64,000 nt of DNA from Bacteroidota bacterium (GCA_009773515.1 WSXX01000011.1:62001-126000); one strand, 5' to 3'. Positions 45,898-56,142 are shown, numbered from the stretch's first letter. Notes: generated from the letters alone by a model not told the origin. A program made the numbers and translations.

Positions 45898-48438
45898 ATG
45901 AAAAAAATACGAACATTTTTTCTTCTCCTCTTCATTTTATTCACAGCTTCAACCATTTCAGCGACTATTCCACTTGGCTTACGTATTGAATGGCAACTCA
46001 TTACCAATAATTACGAAAACAGCGACCGTTTTCTTTCTGAAATAAAAATAATAAATGAAGGCAGAGAAACGCTGCAAGGCAACTGGGAATTGTATTTCAG
46101 TTTCTCTCCTTGCCGTGATATTACCGCAGGAAACATCCATCAGGGATTGTTTCTCACCCATATCAACGGCGATTTGCATAAACTGGAGACAATTGAGGGT
46201 TATACGCCGATTGAGCCGGGTAAAAGTCTGAATATAAAAATTATATCAACCGAATGGGCCATCAAGGAAACTGACGCACCCGATGGTTTCTATTTTATTT
46301 TTGATAAAGATGATTCCAATCCATATTACCCTATTTTGACTGTTCTTCCTTTCAAAACCGGCGCTGAACTAACACGTAATCAGAACGATAAAGAAGAAAT
46401 ACCTACAGCTGCAAGTATCTACAAGGAAAATCAGAAACTTACATTATTGCCTGAGTCAGCATTGTGTCCTGTTACTCCGACACCAGCAGTACTTCACAGA
46501 AAGGACGGCTTTGTAAAATTGAGTAACGCAACTCAAATTTACTACGACCCGGCGCTTGAAAACGAAGCAGTTCTGTTGCTGATCCTGTTAAAGAATGAAG
46601 CAGGAATTGAGATGCAGATGTCTGAAGGCAAACCTGCTGGATCTGATTTTATCCATCTTACGCTGGATGGATCAGGCAAAAGTGAAGCTTACAATCTGAG
46701 TTCCGGTGAATCCGGGTTAGTGATTCGTGGCGGTTCTGAATCAGGGGTTTTTTATGGAATTCAATCGCTGAGGGCATTATTTCCTGCAAAAATTGAAGCC
46801 GGTAAATCAATCCTGATTCCGGCTCTTGAAATCGTTGATCAGCCAAGGTTTACATACCGTGGAATGCACCTCGATGTTTCCCGAAATTTCCAATCGAAGG
46901 AATCGGTATTTAAACTTTTGGAAGCCATGAGTTTTTATAAGCTCAACAAACTGCATTTTCATCTCACCGACGATGAGGGCTGGAGGATTGAAATTCCGGG
47001 AATACCGGAACTTACGGAAATAGGAAGTCAGCGGATACATACCCGCGATGAATCTGAGGGGCTTATTCATCAATATGGGTCAGCAACTTCAACATCCGGA
47101 AGCGGTTTTTATTCGCGCGAAGATTATATTGAAATTCTTAGATTCGCCAAAGAGCGCTACATCGAAGTTATTCCTGAAATAGATATGCCGGGACATGCCC
47201 GTGCAGCAATTGTTGCGATGAAAGCCCGTCATAAAAAGTATCTGAAGGAAGGCAATGAAGCCGAAGCAACAAAGTATATGCTTCACGATGCTGATGATGA
47301 ATCAACATACATTTCGGTGCAGAACTTTAACGACAATGTGGTTTGTCCTTGTCAGGAAAGCACTTATACTTTTATTGACAAAGTGGTGAAAGAGCTTGTT
47401 GCCATGCACCTCGAAGCAGATGCACCTCTGAAAACCATGCACACAGGTGGCGATGAAGTGCCGCACGGTGTATGGGAAAAATCGCCGGTTTGCAAGTCAA
47501 TGATGGAGCTCAGCAACGGAATCAACAACCTGCATGATGTAAAAGATTACTTTCTTAAACGTTTCGCAGACATCAACAGAAAATACGGAATAAATACAGC
47601 AGGCTGGGAGGAAATTGCCATGCATGTTGAGGTAGATCCTGATGGCAGCGGTGAAAAACGAAGCATCAACACAGCTCATATTGCGGATAACTTCATTCCA
47701 TACATCTGGAACAGTGTGATAGGATGGGGTGGAGAAGAGCTGGGTTACAAGCTGGCAAATGCAGGATACAAGGTTGTATTGTGTAACGTTACGCATCTTT
47801 ATCTGGACATGTCATACAACAAACATCCCATGGAACCTGGCTTTTACTGGGGTGGTTTTATTACAGAAGAAGAACCTTATCTGTTTGATCCGCTGAATAT
47901 TTACAACAGCTTCAGAACCGATGCCATGGGTAATAAACTTCCTGATAATCTTGCCGAAGGGCGCGAAGTATTAACGGAAACCGGACAAAAAAACATTCTT
48001 GGAATTCAGGGTCAGCTGTGGTCAGAAACGGTAAAAACGCCTGAAGCTATGGAGCAAATGATATTCCCGCGACTGATCAGTATTGCAGAAAGGGCCTGGG
48101 CTGCAGCTCCTGAATGGACAAAAGACCAGAATAAATATGAGGAAACCTGGAATGAATTTGCAAACCGGCTTGGACAGAAAGAATTGCCTCGCCTCAGAAA
48201 GCTGGCCGGGGGAATAAACTACCATTTGCCCATGCCCGGAGCAGTAATTTTAAACAATATGCTTTATGCAAATGTCTCACTTCCCGGAGTAACCATAAGG
48301 TTTACCACCGATGGAAGTTTACCCACACAAAAAAGTCAGGAATACACCGGCCCGGTTAAAGTCAGCGGAAACGTGAAGCTTTGTACTTTTGATGAAACAA
48401 ACAGAAGGAGCATAGTGGTTGAAGCAATTGCAGAATAG
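45898..48438 (+). CDS. Beta-N-acetylhexosaminidase (GH20), secreted
   Basis: An 846-residue exported glycosidase removing terminal N-acetylglucosamine or N-acetylgalactosamine. Signal peptide about 1-22 (KKIRTFFLLLFILFTASTISA). Then a CHB_HEX-type carbohydrate-binding domain (about 25-165), the GH20b alpha/beta domain (about 190-310), the TIM-barrel (about 313-740) with FHLTDDEGWRIEI, IDMPGHARAA and the catalytic Asp-Glu pair HTGGDEVPHG (D519, E520), and a C-terminal Ig-like domain with TIRFTTDGSLPT. The ATG at 45898 is preferred because the signal peptide begins there; an ATG at 45826 overlapping the nitroreductase gene would put 24 polar residues in front. Probably acts on chitin or glycoprotein oligosaccharides in the periplasm or outside. 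Confidence 0.93.
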   Translation: MKKIRTFFLLLFILFTASTISATIPLGLRIEWQLITNNYENSDRFLSEIKIINEGRETLQGNWELYFSFSPCRDITAGNIHQGLFLTHINGDLHKLETIEGYTPIEPGKSLNIKIISTEWAIKETDAPDGFYFIFDKDDSNPYYPILTVLPFKTGAELTRNQNDKEEIPTAASIYKENQKLTLLPESALCPVTPTPAVLHRKDGFVKLSNATQIYYDPALENEAVLLLILLKNEAGIEMQMSEGKPAGSDFIHLTLDGSGKSEAYNLSSGESGLVIRGGSESGVFYGIQSLRALFPAKIEAGKSILIPALEIVDQPRFTYRGMHLDVSRNFQSKESVFKLLEAMSFYKLNKLHFHLTDDEGWRIEIPGIPELTEIGSQRIHTRDESEGLIHQYGSATSTSGSGFYSREDYIEILRFAKERYIEVIPEIDMPGHARAAIVAMKARHKKYLKEGNEAEATKYMLHDADDESTYISVQNFNDNVVCPCQESTYTFIDKVVKELVAMHLEADAPLKTMHTGGDEVPHGVWEKSPVCKSMMELSNGINNLHDVKDYFLKRFADINRKYGINTAGWEEIAMHVEVDPDGSGEKRSINTAHIADNFIPYIWNSVIGWGGEELGYKLANAGYKVVLCNVTHLYLDMSYNKHPMEPGFYWGGFITEEEPYLFDPLNIYNSFRTDAMGNKLPDNLAEGREVLTETGQKNILGIQGQLWSETVKTPEAMEQMIFPRLISIAERAWAAAPEWTKDQNKYEETWNEFANRLGQKELPRLRKLAGGINYHLPMPGAVILNNMLYANVSLPGVTIRFTTDGSLPTQKSQEYTGPVKVSGNVKLCTFDETNRRSIVVEAIAE

Positions 48439-48490
48439 GATCAGGGAAAGAAACTGTGAAGGGATGAACTGCAGCAAAACTCTTTCTGAT

Positions 48491-48856
48491 CTACTCCCCT
48501 ATCCAGGCAATGGCTTCTTCCATATCGGTCATCACCCTGATTCTTAAACCACGGTTCACCGAAACGGTTTCATAGAATTTGCCGTCTTCAAGAGAAGATG
48601 GATGGCATACGACTGCAATTCTCATGATATAACTGGCGTATTTTGATGCAAATTCGCCCAATTCGTAAGTATCCAGCGTCGAAATCCGGTAATCGAGGCT
48701 TCGTTCATCACAGAGTATCCGGCTGCTCTTATTTTTTAAAGCTGCTCCCACAATCTCTTGCAGATATGCCAAAACCTGATTATAGTTCTCATCAAAACCT
48801 GATGCTGTCACTCTCAAAAGTGTGCCATCTACCTGAATATCATGTTCAATTGCCAT
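48491..48856 (-). CDS. Uncharacterised 121-residue cytoplasmic protein
   Basis: I do not recognise the family. The protein starts MAIEHDIQVDGTLLRVTASG and alternates strands and helices: LRVTASG, NYNQVLAYLQEIVGAAL (helix), SRILCDERSLDYR, FASKYASYIMRIAVVCHP, FYETVSVNRGLRIRVMTDMEEAIAWIGE. The predicted alpha/beta order is like STAS or SpoIIAA-like single domains, with a terminal V(M)TDMEEAIAWI typical of those folds. This is a structural guess. The ATG at 48854-48856 is used; a TTG five codons earlier is less likely. It converges on the hexosaminidase gene (52 bases between stops). No linked partner. Confidence 0.7.
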   Translation of the reverse strand: MAIEHDIQVDGTLLRVTASGFDENYNQVLAYLQEIVGAALKNKSSRILCDERSLDYRISTLDTYELGEFASKYASYIMRIAVVCHPSSLEDGKFYETVSVNRGLRIRVMTDMEEAIAWIGE

Positions 48857-48963
48857 AAATAGTCTTTTCAAATGTGCAAATACCAGTCTGGAACTATTTG
48901 ATTCTATGCCGCTTTCGCAGAAATGAAATCACTAAAAAATCAGATATTCCCAGCCTCAGTTTT

Positions 48964-49065
48964 AATGATCATAAAGATAATAAATAAACAACCAATCAGC
49001 ACCTACGCCTGAGAAAAGCATACATAAATGTGCAATTTCTATCGACCTTAAAGATTATGATCATT
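48964..49065. repeat. Spaced 11-base inverted repeat
   Basis: AATGATCATAA (48964-48974) and TTATGATCATT (49055-49065) are perfect inverted copies 80 bases apart in the gap before a minus-strand lipoprotein gene ends. Each arm contains the palindrome TGATCA. The right arm runs into seven Ts on the plus strand. No plus-strand gene ends here, so a terminator role is doubtful. Confidence 0.45.
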
Positions 49066-49087
49066 TTTTTAATCAAGAAGCAACCAA

Positions 49088-49936
49088 TTACATCTCTGTA
49101 AATCCCCAAACTTTCAGTTTCCTGATATTGCCGGTGAGCCAATCATAAGTATAGGCTTTCTGAGCAGGGCGGTTTGCCGGAAGTTTATTCTGAATATACC
49201 GGTTCATAAGATAATCGTTCAGGTATGTGGCATTTAACTCTCCGGCTTTATATGCAGCAAAATACAGATCTCCAGTGTCAATACTATCAACAGAATAAAT
49301 GTATTTAACATCACCGGTAAACGGGAAATAGCGAAAACCACCATCTACCCTGTCACTGATTACCTGCTGGCCGAATAATACCCGCATTACGGAATCATTG
49401 TGGTTCATGCCTGACATTTCGAACCAGAAATTAAGGTTAACCGATGTTATAAAAAACTCATAACTATAAAGGTCTTCATCACCAAATTGAGCCTTTTCGC
49501 CAATAGAGTCGAAGTACTCTTCAAGCTCAGCCTGCGCAATATTTATGATCACTGCTTTCTGACCATGAGCAAGAAACTCACCTGAATATTCCGGGCTATA
49601 AACCTTGAAACCTATTCTTTTCAGGGCATTGCTGAATCCTGCGACAAAAGATGTCATATAAGCACTGTCGTTGACAAACCTGATTACGTCGGTGTTGGCC
49701 AGAAGCAAAGAGTCAGTGAGATAATCGGGTGTGTTTGCCAGAACTGCAGAATCCGGCAATTTGTAACTGACTTTATAAACAAAATCAGGAGCCAGCAGCA
49801 TTACTGCAGAAGGCTCCTTGTTTTGCATAAATTGATTAGCCAGTTTGCGCTCAGGGCTGCACGAAACCAATACCAATGCTGCAAAAGTCGCAGACAACAA
49901 AGTCAGATATTGAAGAAATCCGGGCTTCAGGCGCAT
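49088..49936 (-). CDS. Lipoprotein of unknown function
   Basis: A 282-residue protein with signal and lipobox LVLVSC (Cys26), followed by SPERKLANQFMQ. It has repeated short helices and strands with many Tyr, Asp and Ser; DVIRFVNDSAYMTSFVAGFSNALKRIGFKVYSPE and AVIINIAQAELEEYFDSIG stand out. I recognise no family. It is the last gene of an apparent run BatA-like / parC / fprA / this gene, 12 bases downstream of the flavodiiron gene, so co-transcription is likely. The envelope location contrasts with its cytoplasmic neighbours. Confidence 0.75.
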   Translation of the reverse strand: MRLKPGFLQYLTLLSATFAALVLVSCSPERKLANQFMQNKEPSAVMLLAPDFVYKVSYKLPDSAVLANTPDYLTDSLLLANTDVIRFVNDSAYMTSFVAGFSNALKRIGFKVYSPEYSGEFLAHGQKAVIINIAQAELEEYFDSIGEKAQFGDEDLYSYEFFITSVNLNFWFEMSGMNHNDSVMRVLFGQQVISDRVDGGFRYFPFTGDVKYIYSVDSIDTGDLYFAAYKAGELNATYLNDYLMNRYIQNKLPANRPAQKAYTYDWLTGNIRKLKVWGFTEM

Positions 49937-49948
49937 CTTTTCAGAGGT

Positions 49949-51169
49949 TTATGCGGATTCTCCGCACTGATTATTTCTCAGGGCTTCACCAAATTTCAGT
50001 CCAAACTCATGGGCTTTCTGCTGCTCATCATTGTTTGGTGTGAACTTAATAAACAAACTCTCATCAAAAAGTTTGAATTTCAAATTACTGAGATTTGACT
50101 CTATCAGCTTCACTCCTTCTCCGCTCCATCCGTAAGATCCAAAAGCAGCTGCCAGTTTGCCCCTGTCGCGTATGGGATTGAGCATGGCAAAAACCTGATA
50201 AATCTGTGGCAGAATATTCTGATTTATGGTTGGTGAACCCAGGATAAGCCCGGAGGCTTTCGAAAGTTGCTCGTCGAGTGTAGCGGCATCAGTTTTTTCA
50301 ATGTCCATAACCTGAACATCAATGTCGCCTGATTCCCGCAAACCTTCAGCGATATATTCGGCAAGTTCTCCGGTATTGTGGTAGGCCGAAACATAAGCAA
50401 CAAAAACCCTGTTTTTCATAGGATTCTCTATGGCTTCCTTTGCCCATTTCTCTGAAAGATCAACATACCGTTTCCAGTTTGATCGCAGGATTGGACCGTG
50501 GCCAGTGCAGATTGCTGAGATTTCAAGTGGACGGATTTTCTCTATGGCTTTCAACATAAATTTGCTGAACGGCTTTAGAATTACGTCAAAATAATATTTA
50601 AAAGAATCGTCGTAATTGTCAACCAGATCATCAAACATTTCCTCGGTGCAATAATGTGCACCAAATGAATCGCAGGTAAACAGAATTTTATCTTCCTCCA
50701 GATACGTGTAGATAGAATCGGGCCAGTGCAGGTTTGGTGCATTAAAAAAACGCAAAGTTTTATTGCCAAGCGAAAGGACATCACCATCTTTTACCTGAAG
50801 AAATCTGAACTCACTTCCAAACATATCTTTCAGATATCTTATTGCATTGCCACTGCCAACTACGGTAGCATTTGGTGCAATTTTCAGCAGGTTCTCAAGG
50901 TTTCCTGAATGATCAGGCTCGGTGTGATCGAGGATAATATACTCAATTTCAGCGGGATTGCAGACCTGATTTAATTTTTCAAGGTAGGTATCCCAGAATT
51001 TAAGCTTGGTGGTTTCAACCACAGCTTTTTTCTCTGCATTGATAAAATAGGAATTGTAAGTGGTACCATACTCGGTTTCCATTACAACATCAAAGGTAAC
51101 AATGTCGCGATCGAGCACTCCGATCCATTTAACATCGTTGGTAACATCAAGAATTTTAGTGTCTTTCAT
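49949..51169 (-). CDS. Flavodiiron protein (FprA-type A flavoprotein)
   Basis: A 406-residue enzyme that reduces oxygen to water and/or nitric oxide to nitrous oxide. The N-terminal metallo-beta-lactamase-like domain holds the diiron site, [10 protein letters not shown] (H82, E84, D86, H87), then [11 protein letters not shown] and TGHGPIL. The C-terminal flavodoxin domain (about 255-400) begins [23 protein letters not shown] and has [14 protein letters not shown]. Such proteins protect anaerobes and microaerobes from oxygen or NO, which suggests this organism meets low oxygen. It lies 24 bases after parC and 12 bases before a lipoprotein gene. Cytoplasmic. The electron donor (rubredoxin or similar) is not in the window. 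Confidence 0.94.
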   Translation of the reverse strand: MKDTKILDVTNDVKWIGVLDRDIVTFDVVMETEYGTTYNSYFINAEKKAVVETTKLKFWDTYLEKLNQVCNPAEIEYIILDHTEPDHSGNLENLLKIAPNATVVGSGNAIRYLKDMFGSEFRFLQVKDGDVLSLGNKTLRFFNAPNLHWPDSIYTYLEEDKILFTCDSFGAHYCTEEMFDDLVDNYDDSFKYYFDVILKPFSKFMLKAIEKIRPLEISAICTGHGPILRSNWKRYVDLSEKWAKEAIENPMKNRVFVAYVSAYHNTGELAEYIAEGLRESGDIDVQVMDIEKTDAATLDEQLSKASGLILGSPTINQNILPQIYQVFAMLNPIRDRGKLAAAFGSYGWSGEGVKLIESNLSNLKFKLFDESLFIKFTPNNDEQQKAHEFGLKFGEALRNNQCGESA

Positions 51170-51193
51170 TCAAATTTAAAGTTTGTTCTCAAA

Positions 51194-53857
51194 TTAAAAA
51201 TCGATGGTCATTTGCACCACATCGTCATCGGGTGGTGATTTTCGCTCCTGCGAAGGCAGTTCAATTGGTTTCTCTTCAGGAATTTCTTCAGGCTCAGGGG
51301 TTTCAACAACCGGAGGAGAATAAGGCAATGGTTCAAGCATCATAATCTTTTTTACAGAATAGGTAGTGATACGCTTGCCCTTTGCTTTATGGCTTTTTAC
51401 CTCAATAAACTGTGCGGCTTCAATTTCTTCTTCATCAATCGCCCTGTTGTTAAGTTTTTCATCAAAAACAACCTGAAAACGCGGAAGCCAGTCTGTTGAA
51501 ACCAGAATCAACTTTGATGCAGCTTCGTCGCCGATAAATTCCGTTTTCTTATCGGTAATTTCCGGAAGGAATCTTTTGAGGTAGTAGAATTTCTTCTCCC
51601 CATTGTAATAAACAGCCGTAATGGGTTTTGAAGCGTCGAATTTTTCAATGACGACCATATCCTCATCAAAATGATTGGAAAGATCATAATTAAAAAGACG
51701 ATAGTGCCCCGATTGCATCAGGGTAATTATCTTATTATCACCGGAAAAGGCGCCCAATAATCGCCCGCGACCTTCAGTGTTCAGTCTGCGGATTGAATCA
51801 TCATACCATATATCTCTGGCGCCAAGGGTTGAAACGCCTGCTTCTCCCTGAGTAACTTTTTTAACAGCGTATTTTGTCAGGGTATTTCCCAGAGAGCTTC
51901 TTCCTTTAATAGCCAGGGTACTGAAATCAAAATCAAAGCTTGGCTTTTTAAGTTTTGGCCGTGGTTTCAGAATAACCTTTATGGTTTCAGCCTCTCCGTT
52001 CGGATTTGCAGTGAAATAAAGCACTTTAGAGCCCGGCGTTCCTTTGGTGAGCGGGTATTCTTTATCGCGGGTAATTCCAACTACGGCAAAACGCTTAACG
52101 TATGCCCCGCCGTTTTTGCCGTCCTGATAAACCATGTTGTATATGGTTCGTTCATCATTTTTGCGAAAAACATCAATGTGAATAATGTTTTCGCCAACGA
52201 ATACCTTATCAACCACTTTGGTTACCAGAAATGTTCCATCCTCTCTGAAAACAATAATATCATCAATATCAGAGCAATCACAGACAAACTCGTCTTTTTT
52301 AAGACCTATACCGGCAAAACCTTCGATGCGGTTAACGTATAGCTTCTGATTGGATGCGGCCACCATCGTAGCCTCAATGGTGTCAAAATTCCGAAGTTCG
52401 GTGCGTCTCTCCTTTCCTTTGCCATATTTGCGTTTGATATTCCGGTAATACTCAATGGCATACTCGGTAAGATTGGCCAGATAATGCTCTACCTGAGCCT
52501 TTTCGTCGTTCAGGTTGCGAATGGATTCATCGGCTTTAAAGGAATTGAATTTCGAAATCCGTTTGATTTTAATTTCGGTCAGCCGGAGAATATCGTCAAT
52601 GGTGATTTCCCTGTAAAATTGAGGTTTGTAAGGATCAAGTGACTTATCGATGGTTTCCAGAACTTCTTCCCAGCTGGTACATTCTTCAATATTGTGGTAT
52701 ATCCGGTTCTCGATAAAAATACGTTCAAGAGAAGCAAACAGCAGATTCTCGAGCAATTCAGCTCTTCTTATCTCAAGTTCAGTTCTTAGCAACTCAACAG
52801 TATGTAATGTTGATTCCCTAAGAATTTCAGAAACGCTCAAAAACCTTGGTTTCCCGCCCTGAATCACAGTATTGTTTGGCGAAATTGAGATCTCGCAATC
52901 GGTAAACGCAAACAACGCATCAATAGTGGTATCAGGCGAAACCCCGGGAGTAAGATGAATCAGAATTTCAACATTCTGGGCAGTATTGTCATCTATTTTC
53001 CGGATTTTAATTTTGCCCTTTTCGTTGGCGGTCACTATCGTATCGATAAGGCTTTCGGTGGTAACGCCGAATGGAAGTTCACTTACCAGCAACGTCTTTT
53101 TATCAAGCTGACTGATTTTTGCCCTGAGTCTTACTTTGCCTCCCCGCAGGCCTTCGTTATATTTTGAGCAATCAGCGAGTCCCCCTGTCGGGAAATCAGG
53201 GAGCAGTTCAAATTCTTTACCCTGAAGAACCTTAATTGATGCATCAATCAGTTCAAGAAAGTTGTGAGGAAGTATTTTTGATGCCAGACCAACGGCAATG
53301 CCCTCAACTCCCTGTGCAAGCAGCAATGGAAATTTCACAGGAAGCGAAACCGGCTCCTTGTTTCTTCCGTCGTATGAGAGTTTCCATTTGGTTGTTTTTG
53401 GATTAAAGACCACTTCACGGGCAAATTTGCTGAGTCGTGCTTCAATGTAACGCGGAGCAGCTGCCCTGTCGCCGGTATGCACATTTCCCCAGTTTCCCTG
53501 AGTGTCGATCAGCAGGTCTTTTTGACCAAGCTGAACCAAAGCATCACCAATTGAAGCATCGCCGTGAGGATGATACTTCATGGTATGACCAATGATGTTT
53601 GCAACTTTATTATATCGTCCGTCATCCAGCTCGTCCATGGCATGAAGAATGCGCCGCTGCACAGGCTTTAATCCATCAAGTATCTCAGGAACAGCACGTT
53701 CCAGAATCACATACGAGGCATAGTCAAGAAACCATGTTTTGTACATTCCCGACAATTGTATGGCCTTGTGCAATTCAACCGACTCCTGAGGTATCCCGAT
53801 TTCCGGAATCTCCTCTGGTCCGATACCATCAGATCCATTTATGTTTTCTTCTTCCAT
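51194..53857 (-). CDS. parC: DNA topoisomerase IV subunit A
   Basis: An 887-residue type IIA topoisomerase subunit that cuts and rejoins duplex DNA to unlink chromosomes. The active-site region is APRYIEARLSKFA with Tyr137; upstream are LERAVPEILDGLKPVQRR and GHTMKYHPHGDASI (quinolone-determining region). The C-terminal part is a beta-pinwheel-like region followed by a Pro/Glu-rich tail (PEPEEIPEEKPIELP). Length and motifs fit the Bacteroidota ParC form better than GyrA, which I judge by the KYHPHG motif and the tail; GyrA is not fully excluded. parE is not adjacent. Preceded by the BatA-like gene 35 bases upstream. Confidence 0.88.
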   Translation of the reverse strand: MEEENINGSDGIGPEEIPEIGIPQESVELHKAIQLSGMYKTWFLDYASYVILERAVPEILDGLKPVQRRILHAMDELDDGRYNKVANIIGHTMKYHPHGDASIGDALVQLGQKDLLIDTQGNWGNVHTGDRAAAPRYIEARLSKFAREVVFNPKTTKWKLSYDGRNKEPVSLPVKFPLLLAQGVEGIAVGLASKILPHNFLELIDASIKVLQGKEFELLPDFPTGGLADCSKYNEGLRGGKVRLRAKISQLDKKTLLVSELPFGVTTESLIDTIVTANEKGKIKIRKIDDNTAQNVEILIHLTPGVSPDTTIDALFAFTDCEISISPNNTVIQGGKPRFLSVSEILRESTLHTVELLRTELEIRRAELLENLLFASLERIFIENRIYHNIEECTSWEEVLETIDKSLDPYKPQFYREITIDDILRLTEIKIKRISKFNSFKADESIRNLNDEKAQVEHYLANLTEYAIEYYRNIKRKYGKGKERRTELRNFDTIEATMVAASNQKLYVNRIEGFAGIGLKKDEFVCDCSDIDDIIVFREDGTFLVTKVVDKVFVGENIIHIDVFRKNDERTIYNMVYQDGKNGGAYVKRFAVVGITRDKEYPLTKGTPGSKVLYFTANPNGEAETIKVILKPRPKLKKPSFDFDFSTLAIKGRSSLGNTLTKYAVKKVTQGEAGVSTLGARDIWYDDSIRRLNTEGRGRLLGAFSGDNKIITLMQSGHYRLFNYDLSNHFDEDMVVIEKFDASKPITAVYYNGEKKFYYLKRFLPEITDKKTEFIGDEAASKLILVSTDWLPRFQVVFDEKLNNRAIDEEEIEAAQFIEVKSHKAKGKRITTYSVKKIMMLEPLPYSPPVVETPEPEEIPEEKPIELPSQERKSPPDDDVVQMTIDF

Positions 53858-53892
53858 TCTTGTATTACCTCACTTTTCTCAATTTTAAGTAA

Positions 53893-55962
53893 TTATACTT
53901 TTGTTTCAGCCGATTTCTTCCTGAAAAACCGAAGCAAAAGTACTTCTGCCAGAATAAAAATCAAAGCTGCAATTATAAACCATTTCCAGAGTTTACGGCC
54001 ATGATTTCTTTCAGAAATCAACCTTGATATTTCTTTTTTACCTTCCGAGAGAACAGTTATGCCTGAAACTTCACCAATCACAGTTTTTAACTGCTCAGCA
54101 TCGGCAAATCTGAGATCAGATTCTTTTCGGTTAAAGTTGAATGCCAGTACATTAACAATTTTATCAGCATCGTTTACATTATAAAAACCTGCTTCGGTTA
54201 TGTTATTCCGCAAAAATATAACAGACTGTCCATCCACTTGCCTGATCTCAGGAATAAACTCATACGACCCTTCTTCATTTTTGATTCTGAACACATTATC
54301 GCCGGCGGGCTTAACATTTCCAACCTTTATTGCAGTTTCGTGCTGTGTATAATACATCAAAGGAGGATGACTTTCGCTCTCAAAGGCAATGTTCAGCATT
54401 ACCGGCACAAAAAGTGCATGACGTGGAAAATTTCCCCAGTCATCGGATAATGAAACTGCACTTAAATAAGTTTTCCCCTGCCCCACCGATTTCATTGTAA
54501 ATAATGGATCACCGTTATCGAGGGTCATGATGTCATCAGAAATGCCTGCTGAAGGTCTGGTAATTCTATAATGTTTGCTTATGAACGGCAAGTCAGCATT
54601 ATCCTGAATGGCGCCGCTACCATCAAAAACGTTATTAAAAACAATATGACTCTTATTAATTTTTGCTACCCTGCCCGCCGTTGTGTCAATCTGACCAAAA
54701 AGAGGAGCAGCAAGACCTGCAAGCATTTGGTTAACCAGATCCATATTATCGCCATCAGGTGGAAAAATCAACACATCTCCACCTTGCTCAATAAAACTGC
54801 TCAATTCCGAAACTGATCCGGATGAAAGGTTGGAAACGCCATTCAGAATTATCAGTTGATTTTCGGAAAGCCTTGAAAAATTTGTTTGCCTGAGTGTTGA
54901 ATTTGCGAACTGAAGTACTGAATCCACAGCAAAAACACTGGTCAGATAAGGATCCTGTTCATCCTGATTGATGGCCAGAATAGGGATAGACTCGGTGACT
55001 GTAAACGACAGGTAATAGCTGTCATCAAAAACCACAGGATAATCGCTGATTTCAACCACAGCATTTTGCTGACCAGAATTGGTGGTACTAAAAGCAAGTG
55101 TGGTAATCTGAGAGGTGTTGGCTTCTATATCAATGGATGCAATGGCGCGTTGTTCGCCATTAATAAGCAATCTGACAGGAATTTTCTCAAGATTATTCTC
55201 CGAAATATTTGAAATCTTAACCTGTAGACCCGCTGTTTGGTTAACCCTGAGCACCGGATTATCAAACCAGCAGGTATCGATATAAAGATTCCCGGCCTGA
55301 TTTCCACCAACGGGCACAAGGTATGTTGAAAAATCAGCAGAACTATCAGGCAGTGATGACAACATTGTTGAATACTGAAAATCAGAAATCAAATATGAAG
55401 AAGCAGAAGGGTAACGGGAATTTTTCAGAACATCAGATTGCCGGGCATACACTTCAGTGAAACTTCGGGCCACCGGCCCCGGCTTAATATCCTTAAGCAT
55501 CAGCAGAAATTCATCTCTTGACACCAACCTCTGATGCCGGCTTTCAAAATCGTTGGTGAGAAGTTGAAAAAGATCATCAGCATCGTAAGCCAACGCAATA
55601 TCCGCAGCTTTTCTCTTGGCCTCATCCAGTTTTCGCCCGTCGGCATCGGCTGCTTCCATGCTGAATGAATTATCAACAAAAACTCCTGCAATCTGCACAC
55701 TTCCGGTTACAACATTTTCGCGGATCGGGATATATGGCTGTGCAAAAGCCATAACCAAAGCAATGATTGTGAGGATTCTTGCTGCAAGAACCAAAAGGTG
55801 CAGTAGTTCAGATTGCTTGCGGGTTTTCTTCTGAAAATTGCGCAACAGGTCAACATTGCTGAAATATATTTTCCGGTATCGCCTGAAATTAAAGAGATGA
55901 ATAGCAACAGGGATAGCTATAGCAAAAAGGCCAAACAGAAAAAAGGGGTTTACAAATTGCAT
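53893..55962 (-). CDS. BatA-domain membrane protein with vWA-like region
   Basis: About 689 residues. The N-terminus is the BatA (aerotolerance) module: FFLFGLFAIAIPVAIHLFNFRRYRKIYFSNVDLL and a second helix LLHLLVLAARILTIIALVMAFAQP. A von Willebrand-A-like periplasmic region follows with the MIDAS-type VDNSFSM, then Ig-like strands (LQVKISNISENNLEKIPVRLL), a Rossmann-like region (SFIEQGGDVLIFPP) and a C-terminal membrane helix (WFIIAALIFILAEVLLL). This is a known architecture in Bacteroidota, where such genes often occur alone. The ATG at 55960-55962 starts the protein; a GTG five codons earlier is less likely. First gene of the parC/fprA run. Role unknown; an envelope complex is inferred. 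Confidence 0.88.
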   Translation of the reverse strand: MQFVNPFFLFGLFAIAIPVAIHLFNFRRYRKIYFSNVDLLRNFQKKTRKQSELLHLLVLAARILTIIALVMAFAQPYIPIRENVVTGSVQIAGVFVDNSFSMEAADADGRKLDEAKRKAADIALAYDADDLFQLLTNDFESRHQRLVSRDEFLLMLKDIKPGPVARSFTEVYARQSDVLKNSRYPSASSYLISDFQYSTMLSSLPDSSADFSTYLVPVGGNQAGNLYIDTCWFDNPVLRVNQTAGLQVKISNISENNLEKIPVRLLINGEQRAIASIDIEANTSQITTLAFSTTNSGQQNAVVEISDYPVVFDDSYYLSFTVTESIPILAINQDEQDPYLTSVFAVDSVLQFANSTLRQTNFSRLSENQLIILNGVSNLSSGSVSELSSFIEQGGDVLIFPPDGDNMDLVNQMLAGLAAPLFGQIDTTAGRVAKINKSHIVFNNVFDGSGAIQDNADLPFISKHYRITRPSAGISDDIMTLDNGDPLFTMKSVGQGKTYLSAVSLSDDWGNFPRHALFVPVMLNIAFESESHPPLMYYTQHETAIKVGNVKPAGDNVFRIKNEEGSYEFIPEIRQVDGQSVIFLRNNITEAGFYNVNDADKIVNVLAFNFNRKESDLRFADAEQLKTVIGEVSGITVLSEGKKEISRLISERNHGRKLWKWFIIAALIFILAEVLLLRFFRKKSAETKV

Positions 55963-55987
55963 AAAATAATTCAGCACTATTGAAGTG

Positions 55988-55995
55988 CAAATTTA
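55988..55995 (-). promoter_or_regulatory. -7 promoter element of the BatA-like gene
   Basis: Minus strand TAAATTTG, a perfect TAnnTTTG, 26 bases upstream of the ATG. -33 not clear. It would drive the BatA-like / parC / fprA / lipoprotein run. Confidence 0.5.
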
Positions 55996-56094
55996 ACAAA
56001 TATGCTTCAACTGCCGGAGAATGTATTAAAGAAACCTGATAACGCTATTTAATTGATTATCCGGATCCAATAAAAGACAAATTGCCTGAAAACC

Positions 56095-56121
56095 AAAAAG
56101 GGCCCGTTTTTCAGCGGGCCC
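56095..56121 (-). terminator. Intrinsic terminator of the downstream ferritin-like gene
   Basis: GGGCCCG (56100-56106), 8-base loop, CGGGCCC (56115-56121), then TTTTT on the minus strand, 22 bases past the stop. Confidence 0.82.
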
Positions 56122-56142
56122 GGGGTTATTATAGTAGGTTTT

